Assembly (NCBI GenBank): GCA_023333565.1
Contig: JAJKFH010000205.1
Coordinates: 992,001 to 1,056,000, forward strand
Direction: 5' to 3'
DNA: 64,000 bases
Source: Puffinus mauretanicus
Taxonomy: Eukaryota; Chordata; Aves; Procellariiformes; Procellariidae
The position numbers and the translations under genes are program-made. A model generated the notes under the pieces. The model was not told the origin of the DNA. It saw nothing but the letters and a program-made list of their open reading frames with translations, and ran no database searches. Below are positions 10,820 to 22,100 of the stretch, one piece after another (position 1 is the stretch's first letter; each line of letters begins with the position of its first letter).

Positions 10820-11130
10820 CGCTAATGTTTTAGTCCATTGTTAAGGGAGATTGCTTTTCAACAGGCTGACAGGGTGCAGCTGCTGAGCTCTTTGGAAGCT
10901 GTTCTGTTTCCTCTTGGCTGTGGTCTCCCTGGGGAACAGCAGCATGGTGAGCCGACATCGATAGCCACGCGGACTTGAGGGCAAGAAGCCCTCTTTCCAA
11001 TTAATAGAGATTTGCAGGGAATTTTGACAAATGTGTCCATCTATTGTCTGAGACATCAATAGAGCTGAGGTGGTACGAAGCGGGCAGACAGTTGCCTGTC
11101 ATTGTTAGGCCGGGTGATGGATGGCGGTGC
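10820..11130. promoter_or_regulatory. Candidate conserved noncoding block
   Basis: Features include CCATTGTTAAG (SOX-like) near 10836, CCAATTAATAGAG near 10998, and ATCTATTGTCTGAGACATCAATAGAG near 11039, in which CTATTG and CAATAG form a loose inverted pair of SOX-type sites. CCTGTCATTGTTAGG follows near 11094. No repeats are visible. This is the kind of site mix seen in neural or neural-crest enhancers; that assignment is inference. Confidence 0.35.
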
Positions 11131-13720
11131 CTGCTGGGCTGCCCTGCAGGACCGAGGTGGGGAGAAGGGGACGCAGGGGGGTGCGATGTCCAAGGTCCAG
11201 GCAGCTTTGGTGAATAGTGCATTCGGCATTCATCTACAGCAACTAAAGTTTGACTTTTGGTACTTAAATTGCAGAAGAGACGACAAATACAAGGCCCAAC
11301 ATTACACAAAGCGTGTATTTAGTCTGCCCAGGCTTAGACATCAGTTTAGACCATACATATGTTGTTTTAAACTCCAGTGCTTACAAACAGTATTACGTTT
11401 GCTGATCATTAACATAAGCCTGCAGCTGAACACTCCCTAAAGTTTCTTCCCTCCTCTGGATTTTGGTGGTGCCAAAAGTCACCATCTCCATCAACATGGC
11501 GCCCTGGAATACACTGTGAAACCGCACAGGAAAAGCAAAGCAAAGCAAAAGCTATGGCCTCCGTAAGCAAGAAGGAAGTGCAAGAGGGGATGCAGAAGGC
11601 AGAACATTTGCAAAGCCACACAGCAGAGGACAATCAAGAACAACACCCAGGTCTTCCAAATCTGAGGTCACAAAGACACGCAGAACAAGCATGAATGCAC
11701 ATATACTATAGGTACATATGCATGTATTCCTAAACAAAAGTTAAATTAAAATGAAATTTGGATTAAAATTGGGAAATTGTTGACATACTGAAATAATTTC
11801 AAAATTAATCTTAAGAAAATTCAACGGCTAGGTTAAGCTAAAAAGAAATCCAGACAAATTATGATTCAGCATACATTTAAAGTATTCTCCTGACTTCATC
11901 TCTGCCCTGGTGTGATGCAAATTGCTTTGGCTAAGGCATTTTAGTGTTTTGGGCCCAGGCTTACTTATGTTTAGTGATGCCATACTTTTTCTAAAAAAAA
12001 AAAAAAAAACCAAACTAATTTGAGTGGGTTTGCTTCCAAACTTCTTTGTACTAGGTTCACATTTGCCACTAACTTTTAGATACTTTTTGCAGTTTTCACA
12101 AAGACTGAAGTCAGTTGTTGGTTCATATTTCACACTTGGGAATGACAGGATCAACAGGAAAACAGCTATCTTGCACATACATTAGTGGCCTGGAAACATT
12201 CTGGTCTAATCCAACACTTTCTATCAGAGCTTTTTGTTTTGGGTGTGAGCTATCGCAGAGATTGCTCCATTGCTGAAGCCATCGGGAGCCCAAAGAACAC
12301 ACATCACATAGCACTGGAAGTCATCTGGTTTACAGGTAAGAGCCATTTGAGCCTCCACCCAGATCTCCGTAAGCACAAGATCAGCCCCTCTGCGAACTGC
12401 AGAGGGAGGGTCTATAACCCCACAAAACCAGAGCCAGCACAGCCTGGCTGGCCTCCTCATTTTTGAGGGTGCCTGGAGAATAACTCAAGCATGTAATCAA
12501 TTGGTCCTAAGCCCTGCCTCATAGTAGTATATGATCATGATTTGAGCAATCATGGTATATTTAAGTAGGAGCAAGTATTTGTGTCAAGAGGAGGAAGATC
12601 AAGTGTCCAACCACAAATATCTCGTGGAGAAAGTGATATTCCAGTTTCTTTACTAACGCATTGATTTCTCAAGTAAAGAAATCCATTCTGTCAGCCCTAT
12701 AAGCACTTTTTGTAGCCCTACACCGTTGCCAGGCCTCATTTCCCCATTCCTTTTAATTACACCATGCCACAATTTAACAGCAATCAGCAAGAGGCTTTGC
12801 AGAGAGGCAGCCACCCTTCAGGGTAACTTTGAGGGGTTATAAACTTGCAAAGACCAATTTTATCAACACTGAGTGTAATACATCTCAAGTTAGGAGCCTT
12901 CCAAGTCCTGCTGAACTATTCTATTTTCCAGAAAGCAAACGACTTTGAAACGTTCTCTTCATCTGACACAGTTATCTGGCATCTATTTACATGCAAATAT
13001 AATAAGGTGGTATTTGCAGGTAAAGACAAGATCACTCTAACCTAGCTGTCATGGAATTGGTTTCCTCTTAGCAATCTTTTTTTTTTTTTCCTTTAAATAA
13101 AATTATTCTAAAAATATTTTAGCAGATCCTTGTTGAACAGGCCAGGCCAGTCCTGTGAGTCTTGGAAAGGGAAACGGTACCAGATAAACCACTTCGGCTA
13201 ATGTAACCTGGACAGATGAATGGCTGATCCATCTTTAGGCTGATCCAGTTTCCATCAAGTTCAAAATAAGGAAAGGCAAACCAAGGACATCCTTCCGCTC
13301 TCATCATTATACATTTACTTTATTCAGCACACTCCTCCCCTCATGCCTCTGTGGAAATATATATTAAATAGCCTAAGTTTTCCAACCATAATAATTCACT
13401 TGTAAACTTCTAGGAAATTCCATTAGTACAAGCTCTCCTTTAATTTAGCTTCACAGCATCTGGTGAACACAACAATAGCATCACTCACAAAAAACCTTTC
13501 AAATTGAACTTCCAGTAGGTTTTTAGGCAAGATGGAGGGACACCGTGGGAGAGCCAAACACTGATCAGCACACAGCAAAAGTTGCAAATCACCCCAGGAA
13601 TTCCAGGATGATTAAAACCACTTTACAATTTTTTGTCTCTAATTTAGGACAGCTGATATAATTGGTAGCATGAGGAAATAGCCTGATTGGTCAAAAGTAA
13701 AACAAAGCCTTGTGTACAAA
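11131..13720. other. Noncoding stretch with poly-A run, no gene recognised
   Basis: A 17-base A run lies at 11993-12009 and a 13-base T run at 13077-13089. The A run is not preceded by a retrogene I can recognise. Frames of up to 116 codons (11828-12178, minus) owe their length to low-complexity sequence and show no family match. Confidence 0.55.
11993..12009. repeat. Poly-A run (17 A)
   Basis: This is an uninterrupted homopolymer. It could be the tail of a very old retrocopy, but no upstream body or target-site duplication is visible. Confidence 0.9.
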
Positions 13721-13785
13721 GGGCCAGTTTTGCTCCCATTGAAATAACTGACAAAACTCCCCTTGTCTTCAATAGGGTGTAATTT
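13721..13785. repeat. Ancient amniote repeat fragment (TTGACTTCAATGGG type)
   Basis: The segment reads GGGCCAGTTTTGCTCCCATT, then TGACAAAACTCCCC, then TCTTCAATAGGG. These are decayed forms of two complementary arms (CCCATTGAAGTCAATGG and CTTCAATGGG) that I know from old dispersed repeats of birds and reptiles. The same TGACAAAACTCCC word recurs in the fragment at 18391-18450. The family name is not assigned. Confidence 0.5.
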
Positions 13786-16700
13786 AGACTCTAAGTCTTG
13801 TTGATGGCATGGTTTGAAGGTTTGCCATAATGCCGTCCTTTACATCCTTATGCTCCCGAAAACACCCACACACAGATAATATACATGGTGGGACTGGGCC
13901 AACTTCCACTCCACCCCTAGTAGTATTGCACAATTGTCCCATCCTGTCCTGCTGTTAACTGACAACCTCTGTGTTAAACGCTTTTTCACTACAACTATAA
14001 TTTATTCATTATTGCTAACTTAACCCGCACCAGCCTGAGGAATTCCAGAGTAATAGCGCAATTTGAGCTTACATCTGATCCAACCTCCCAGCTGCAAAAA
14101 AGAAAACAGCTCCACGTTCCACACAGTTCCTTTAAATACCACACTAAAATGATAAAGAAATATGAATTAATGTGTCTATGCTTATCTGTTCCTTCAGTGG
14201 TTGTTCAGTCTTCCTGGCTAGGACAGTTCCATATACATTTAAAATATCAATCTAATCTGCCCAAAGAGCTATTGATTTATCAGCTCCATCTCGGTGTTGC
14301 TATTGAATGTCTTCAGAAATCTGCCAAATATGTCTATCCTTTCCACTACTTCTATCAGTCCTCTAGCCTCAATGTCAGCTCATCTATTGATCTGAAAGCA
14401 GTTCTGGTCTTCCAGTCTACTAGCTCTCTCTCCTCGCTTCATATTGTAGATGCGCTCGTAGCTGGTGCATAAAATTTAAGGGTAATACTAGCGCTCCCTC
14501 CCCAACAACATTCATCTCGACAGTCCACTTCCTCTGAAATAAAATGTATGCAATAAAACCAAAAGGGGGTGGGGGGAAATGAAGAGAGAGAAAATTTTTT
14601 AAAATATATGTGAAATAAAGAAGGAGAAAGTGTATCTTCCCCCTAGTGTATATTCTTATTAATTTCAGTGAGTATTTTGAAGAGTAGCCTATATGTGCTG
14701 GGGATTCAGTTTCTACTAAAAGTCAAAAGAAGTTCAGAACTTCCTTCAGGCTACCTTGTACAATTTCAGCTCTGTGCGCTAGAGCCGATCCCATCCTCTC
14801 TCCATTAGCCTGACCCAAGGCCCTTTGTCTAGAAATCTCTTGAGACATATTCATCTTTCTGTCCACACACTACATTTGTAGATCAATTCTGAAAACACGC
14901 TTCTGCCACAATTCATGCAAAATATGCAAAAAATGTACTCAATGACAACTTGAGTGATAAAGAGTCACCCATTCCACCAGCAATTGGCTGCTATTTGTGA
15001 GTGCAATTAATCTATAATTAGTGATTATTCCCTGCTTGCCAATATGTTCCAGTCACCTATTGCTTATCTAACAAACTTCTGCAAGAGCACATGGCAGGAA
15101 GGGGACCTGTCATTTGTTTCCATCTGCTCTGCTTTGTGAAGTCAGTGACATCTGGAAACTTGACACAGCGGTACAACGCGGCAATCCCCAGTAGAAATGA
15201 ACAGCTCCCATTTACAGGACATCTTTCATACATTATTCTGCTGATAACAGAGAAGTGACGCAAGGAACCAGCTGACAGGCAAACAAACTTAGCTTAAGCT
15301 CCCTTTCCAAATTCTGTTTTAATGTTCAATTCTTGGCTTCATTAAGAGTCCAAAGTCTTTTGAAACTTGAATTCAGTTGACCAGATTTTTCAGTAGTGGG
15401 ATTTCCTATGAGCAAATGCCATATGAAAGCAGACTTCCTTTCAAGGAAGCGTTTCACAAGCCTATAATTATTCTGCATGCAAACACCGAGAGGGGCAACA
15501 ATAACTTGGGTAATCTCCCCATAGCCTTGTTACTAGAAGAACATGCACTTTGGGGAATGCTAAGTTAGGCAGGCAAACTGTTGGTGTAACCGCTGTGTTT
15601 ATTTAAGAACAGCAAAGACTGTGCCCTACCATGTCTGTTTGGGGGACTAAATAAACCAAAAAGTACCTGGAGCTGTTGGAACACTTTTTAAAGCAAAACA
15701 ATAAATTTGATTAAATTATAGAACAAATACTTATAAAAGTGAAAATTAATCAACTTCTGTTTCTAAAACCGATTGAACAACTGCTTTTACTAGATGAAAT
15801 GTAATGCCCTCGGGAATTAACTGTGAAATGTACTGTTGGTACTCAGTCTCATCTATGTATATTTAGATTTTACTGATAAAAACATCGACTAAGGATACTG
15901 TATTCAGGTCTGTGTTTTTTCATGTTTTTTTAAACCATTTAAGTTATACTGATAAAAATTTTAATGAACTCAGTTATACTTGTATAAAGATTACTTTCTC
16001 TGGTGTAATTATGTCACTATGAATATAGAATTGAACACACCTTTAGAAAGCAACCTTATAAAACCGTACCTGTAGAGGATTCAGGACTTAAAACTGTAAC
16101 AGTACATTTACAGCAGTATGGTTTTCTAACACAGGCAAGGCTGTAAGCTTTATAAGCTCTGCCCTCTGCAGAAATCCTGTGCTTCATTGGGTTATATACA
16201 GAGCTCTTTGCAGGATTGAGGTCTCCATAAAGTAGTTTATATACATAAATAGAAAGCTGTTTGCACAGAATCTTGCACTCAGCTTCTTTACGCAAAAGGA
16301 AGCCACAGAGGTTTGACTGGTCCTAAACTGTGTCTTAGCACTGCTTTTCTTCAAATAATTAAAAAAAAAAAAAAATGGGGGATGTGGTTGAAAGAAAAGG
16401 AATTATAACAATATCAGCAAAAGTCAGCTTTGGATTAAAAGTAAAAGGTTTGATGAATTTCAACATCCCCTCTTCATGAGCATGCAGGAAAATAACAAAG
16501 CAGAATCTATTCCTCGTGCTTTGCTGTTCAACAGAGCAATTTTTTATCAATACAGAGTTACAGAGAAGAGTATTTTGGTACCGGGAAAGGTCTGGCCTAG
16601 AAGGGAAACTGTCAGAGAGAACAAGAGGTGTCTAATTATCTCAGTAACAGTGACCAGCTACTCCTCCCTCCTTCCCATGAGAAGCACAGTACTAAAGTGG

Positions 16701-17919
16701 ACCAGACCCAGACTACTTCTAACTGCTGACTGTCCAGTGGATAATCCAGCAACTAAGACAACCAAACAGCCACGACATAATATCTACCTGATTCTGTCAT
16801 GGGATGTATTGCATGTTTATACCATTTGCTTTCTTGCCACTTCATAGAGACTTACATCACAGGACTCATGTATTTGATGTACCCCTGGGTGGCTCCTCTG
16901 GCTCTTCAGATCAGTTACTGCTTCGGAGCTAAACTCCATCACCTGGAAGGAACTCTGGATTTCTTTAGGCGACAGCAGCCTGCTCCACCATCACCACCCC
17001 TCGCTAAAGTCCAGAGAGACGACACCTACAATCTAGCATATAACTTGTCTGGGCATATAATGAACCCTAAATAGAGGAAAATTTGAATGACATTATGAAA
17101 AAAGAAGTGGCCAGAAAATAAATATTTACATTGCATTTACAGTACAAGGAAACAAGTGGTTAATACCAAGTTGCTCTATCTTCTGTGCTCATAAGTCATA
17201 GAGAGTGGAGAAGGAATTCAGAAAACAAAAGCTTCAAGGTGTCAGTAAAATAGAAAGGGGAAAAGAAAAACAAGCAATAGTAATCAAGGATTTCAGGTCC
17301 ATAGCCCAGGCAAGAGTCTGGAGCAAAAGGATGTGTTGCACAAAGCTTGGCAGAACCACTCCTGCAAAAGGTTCCCTTTGATGGTTTATTTACAAACCAG
17401 AATTATAGTCATAGGTGTTCTACCTTTTCAAAACTTGCTCTTCTGCTTCTGCTAGGCATGAGAGAGGGGGAGCACAAAGCCTGGTCCCACAAGGAAGCAG
17501 AAGTGCTTGGCTCTTCTCTGAATACACTCAACTACATACAGGTCCAAGTCAGAACTCCGTGTTTGTGAAAAGGTTTCATTGAAGATGTTTAAATACTTGC
17601 TTTTTTAGTCTTTGTGGTTTATGACACCCACTTAGAAAATGGAAAACAACATTCTTTCCCCCTTTTCCAAGCATGCATACTACTAGACTCTCAGACACAG
17701 GGAGCAGGGCTGCCCACAGGAACCTCGATCCTATTCCTGGTTCTCCCCTCGGCTGACTACACACGTCCGTTGCAGTCAAAGGGAGAGTGCTAGCAGCACA
17801 GCACTGCAGGAGGGCACACCTCTGCCCAGGCTGCCTGCCCAAGTCTTCTCCACGGCACCGAGATGCCATTGCTGCCTACAGTGAATCTGTGCTCCCACAT
17901 CATGGCCTGTAAGGAAAGG
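13786..17919. other. AT-rich noncoding stretch, no gene recognised
   Basis: It contains AT-rich sequence with chance frames, a 15-base A run at 16361-16375, and G-rich AAAGGGGGTGGGGGGAAA near 14560. The 123-codon plus-strand frame at 16476-16847 has no recognisable domain. No repeat family was identified. Confidence 0.55.
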
Positions 17920-18075
17920 CTACCCAAGGCCCATTTGACAGATGATAGACTTACATTCAGAAGGTGGCAGAGAAGCTTGTGGCAGAACTGAAATCTGAAA
18001 CTAGGTTACCCAAGCCCAAAGTTTATAAATATAAACTGCATCGTCTTTCCATTGTACTAGCTAAACTTCCTCAAG
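17920..18075 (-). mobile_element. MIR-like (CORE-SINE) fragment
   Basis: Read on the plus strand it has CATTTGACAGATGATAGACT, then GTGGCAGAACTGAAATCTGA followed by AACTAGG, then AAGCCCAAAG and TTCCATTGTACTAG. This follows the order of an antisense MIR: 'ttttacagatgaggaaactg', 'gtggcagagctgggattcgaaccc', then 'ccagtgctctaaccactag'. The copy is highly diverged and the middle is shortened. MIR elements are tRNA-derived SINEs long inactive in birds. Confidence 0.5.
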
Positions 18076-18390
18076 TCACTTCACCTTTCTGTTTTTAGTC
18101 TGGCAACTCCAAAAAGGGAATACAGTTCCTTGAGATATAAGACTAACAAAAGAGGCAGCTGCCCCTGAAAAAACTGAAGGCACCTTTGCATAGGATAAAC
18201 CTTTTGTTTATCTTTGTATGGATTCTAGGACTCGGTAGGAACATGCCCCAAGTGAATTACCCTGTTATTGTAAGGTAATGCGGCTAATGCTGCAAACCTG
18301 ATTGGACATGAGTACAATCAATAGAGATAAGCAGAAGCAGCAGCCAGATTTGTTGAATAAATGAATTCTTGCAAGTTACTTGCTCAGCTG

Positions 18391-18450
18391 CTCCATCAAT
18401 GACAAAACTCCCATCGATTTCAGTGGGAAGTAGGATCAGGCCCTGATTTC
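18391..18450. repeat. Ancient amniote repeat fragment, second copy
   Basis: CAATGACAAAACTCCCATCG, then ATTTCAGTGGGAAGTAGGAT and CAGGCCC, match the older pattern 'aaaactcccattgacttcaatgggagcaggatcaggccc' better than the copy at 13721-13785. It lies about 140 bp upstream of the solo LTR. Confidence 0.6.
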
Positions 18451-18587
18451 TGACACTGCTGATATCAGGATTCTGTTACATAACAGGTGATACAGAATTA
18501 ATTAGAATTTAAAAAATAATTAAAAAGAAACTTCTTTCTCTGCCCCCAAATTTCCATGGACCCCTGCCCTACAATTACTCATCTCTA

Positions 18588-19159
18588 TGTCGTGGTTTAA
18601 CCCCCATTTATATTAGCAAATAAACCCCACGCAGCCGCTCGCTCACCCCCCCCTCCGGTGGGATGGGGGAGAGAATTGGGAGGGCACAAGTAGGAAAACT
18701 CCCGGGTTGAGATAAGAACAGTTTAATAATTGAAATAAAACGAAGTAGAACAGTAATAAAAACAATGAGAACAACAACAATAACAGAATATACAAAGCAG
18801 GCAATGCACAATGCAACTGCTCACTGACTGCCGACCGCATGTCACGAATGAGGGGGTGAGCCCCCCCGCACCCCTGGTTTTTATATTGAGCATGATGTCA
18901 CATGGTATAGAATATCCCATTGGCCAGCTGGGTCAACCACCCCGGCTGTGCCCCCCACCACCACCCCAGCTTGCCCTGCACATGGCAGGGCATGGGAGGC
19001 CGAAAAGAGAAACCAAAAGTCTCCCCAGTGCAAGCACCACCCAGCAACAACCAAAGCATCAATGGGCCATCAACACTCCTCTCATACCAAACCCGAAACA
19101 CAGCACACCCCCAAGCTACTGGGAAGAAAGTTAACTCTGTCCCAGCCGGAACCAGGACA
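18588..19159 (-). mobile_element. Solo LTR of an avian endogenous retrovirus
   Basis: The 572-bp unit begins TGTCGTGGTTTAA and ends GGAACCAGGACA on the plus strand, so it has TG...CA ends and short matching inverted tips (TGTC-TGGTT). Sense is the minus strand. A TATA-like box (AATATAAAAA on minus) lies at 18878-18887, and a CRE-like TGACATCA lies about 6-13 bp upstream of it at 18893-18900. An ATTAAA polyadenylation signal follows at 18722-18727, then a region ending at TTAAACCACGACA. I recognise this layout (initial TGT..TGGTT, CTCCCCCATCCCACCGG near the 3' end) as a common LTR of neoavian genomes; the class is uncertain, possibly ERVL-like. No gag, pol or env is present, so it probably arose by recombination between two LTRs. 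Flanking 5-mers are CTCTA and TTATT, so no target-site duplication is visible. Small frames inside it are not genes. Confidence 0.85.
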
Positions 19160-22100
19160 TTATTATTAATCTTTCCCCCAAACTGTAAAGCAACAGAGCA
19201 GAATGGCAGTGCCAGCATTCCTGTTAAAATCTTACAGCCCTCATTAGTAAACTTAATAGAGGCATTGAAATATTTCAGGAGTGTAGTAGGTTACAGACTA
19301 AGGGCTTTCCTTTGGGTGTAATTTTACGTTCTTGCTTCACACAAAAGTAATGAATTTATTCCACGGTCTTCGTCTTTTTGTTCGTTTTTTTGTTTGTTTT
19401 TTTAAGCACTCAGTTATGCTTCTTTAGTGGTATCGGCAAACTGATAAACACAGGGCTGCCTACTTTATCAGCCGAAAGAGAAAAATAGAAATTAAACCCA
19501 GGATTAATCAACTTGCATAGTGTGAAGATTTACTCTCTCACCTCACAGGTCAAGTATCCTTGGGACTGGAGAAATCTTGACTTGTGCCCTGAAAAGGCTC
19601 CTTCCACAGAAGCAGGAGACCAACACAGACAATAGCCATGGGCTTAAGCCAGCAAACAGCCACTTACCTTTGTAGACATAACTGTGTGGAGGGATAAGTT
19701 ATATCCCTGTTTAAATGGGCATAAACCTAGAACAGTTCAAGTTTCTCTAGCTTTCTCTCTTTGCCAATGAAAACAAGTCCAGACTATGAGTGCTTGCACA
19801 TCTTGCTGTAAGTAGAATGGCACATTTGGATGAAAAAGAGTGTAAAAGAGAGAGGTTATTACTACTACCTGCCCAGCTGATCACTAACTGAATAAGAAGG
19901 GGATGAAGTAAAGCCATGTAATCTTGTCAGGAGAGAAAAAGAAACCTCAGAGAGAAAGTTCCAAGTCACAGTTCAGAGCACAGCTTCACAAAGAGAGTCT
20001 TGAAAGCACTCTCCTCCCACTTATAACCTCTCTCTTGCTGATGAAAAAGCATCTCTGTAGCAACTGGAGAAATCGACCCCCTGGAAGATCAAAGTCAATA
20101 TACTTTTCAGCTGTCTAACACAACACAACGACCAGAACAAACCTGGAGTTAACATGGAATCCCCAAGCAACAGGATGCAAGAGGATGCAGCAGATGCACA
20201 AGAATAACAGAGCACTGAGGGACCACCAGTGTGTTGGATGGACAAAACAAGACAACTCTCTTACTGAGGAGTCTTGCATGATCAGAGTAAACTTCACTAA
20301 AATACATTTAGTATTATTGCATCAAATGCTGCAGTTGATGAAAAATAAGCTTAAGACAGACATTTCAGAATAGCTCTGCATCAGCCAAACTGTTCCTAAG
20401 TCTGTGGAAGAATTTGCCTAAAGGTGAGCATTTCTGAAAGTGTTTTGACATTCATCAAAGGATTTTGATCTACCTAACACTAGAAACCTAAATTTTGGTA
20501 CTCATTTTAATGCCATTTGACATTTCCCTTATTCTTTTATTGGTTTTTCTTTTTAAGTTATCAGATCTTGCTAGGAAAAAGTCATCTGGAAGCAGTGTGA
20601 ATGTGAAGTAAATGGGGTACAAAAATAGAGGCCAATAACATACTTTGTACTATCCCTGGGGCAAAAGGAGATGTGTCCAGCAGTGTTTGGATTAAAAATA
20701 ACATTTTAAAGTAATATGAATAATCCAAAACCATCAAAATGCAGTTACTTTAATTCACAGTTTTAATGTATTTATTTATTTCAATTAGACCATGATGGCT
20801 TTAGTCCATTACCTAGTTAATAAAGTGAATTAGATATCGTTAGTGCAGCAGTTAGCACTAGTGCTTTCTATTTTTCTAATAGTGTCCAAGATCTATTTGT
20901 CAGGAAAGTGGTGCTGTTTGCATGGAGAGATTCAGTAACAGTCTGACCATGTGTTTATAATGTGATGGGTCACCTTTTGATTCTTTTCTTCCCCTTAGAA
21001 AGGGACCAACTCTAAAAGCAATTCCACTATTTCAGAGAAAATAATTCCTTAAGGATTAAGCATGATCAGCCAGTACTTTTGAAAACACATCTGTTTTTGT
21101 CTACACAAAACAACTTTCTATTCAAGACACTGTTAAATGCTATTCACTGCTTTTCCTCCAACATGGACTGCTTTCTACAATACACTGGAACATCAGAAAG
21201 GTTTTGCTCCAGAACAGGTGTTATCTTTCTGAGAGTTTGTAAACGGTCTTATCTACACTCTCATACTGGAGGGGAAACCATACAAAACCAGCAGGATCTG
21301 AGTAAAATCTGCAGTTGCAAGAACTCGGGCTACTTGAAAGAAGTACCTATACAAAAATCATGGAGATGCATGACTTTCTACACAACCACACTTAATATAT
21401 TGGGCTTTTGTTTAGCTTCTGGAACGCAACACTTGGTTATACCAGAAAACAGATACTTCCTCTTCTTTTCTGAATGAAAGACTTCTTTTGAGAAAAAATA
21501 TTACAGTAGAGATACAGTTCAGTGTGTAGAAATTGATTTTAATCCACTTTCTGTAGCGATGGACAAAAGTAGTACTTTCCACTAGGAACAAGAGGATAGA
21601 GGAAAGGTTTTACATAACATAATCATGTATATAGGAAAGGAAACACAATTTAGACAAGAGTTTGAAAATGTTATGACAATCTTTCCCAGGCTGAATTTGC
21701 ACATTTTGTAAATTATGCTTATTTCTTCAGACACCCTATTTACATGCTGTTTCCTTCTTTTTAATTATTACACACTCAACACATGAACAGTTCCTTTGCA
21801 TTTATCTTTTTCTTGGGAGTGCAAGAACTTGAAATGGGCTCAGAGGTCCTTGATGGAAGTCGCGTGTCTTTTCTGTTTGTTTGTCTCTCTATTAATGATC
21901 CTCCTTTTCTAGCTTGTGTAGACACAGACAAGATGGAGAGGAGGAAAAAGAAAAAGCTCTCATTTCTCTCCACCTATGAAATCCTTTGGAACATGAAAAC
22001 AACATTAAAAATGGATCTATAACCTGTAGATTACCAGGAACTATAGAGAGCGGATGTGAGTTTTCTCTCTATCATCCATCCTACAGCCTTGGGAGAGTCC

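Noticed and set aside
16361..16375. Poly-A run as a retrogene tail
   Set aside because: No processed-gene body or flanking duplication is visible.
18898..19321. Overlapping frames of 73-133 codons
   Set aside because: They lie in or across the solo LTR; proline- and histidine-rich translation reflects C-rich LTR sequence.
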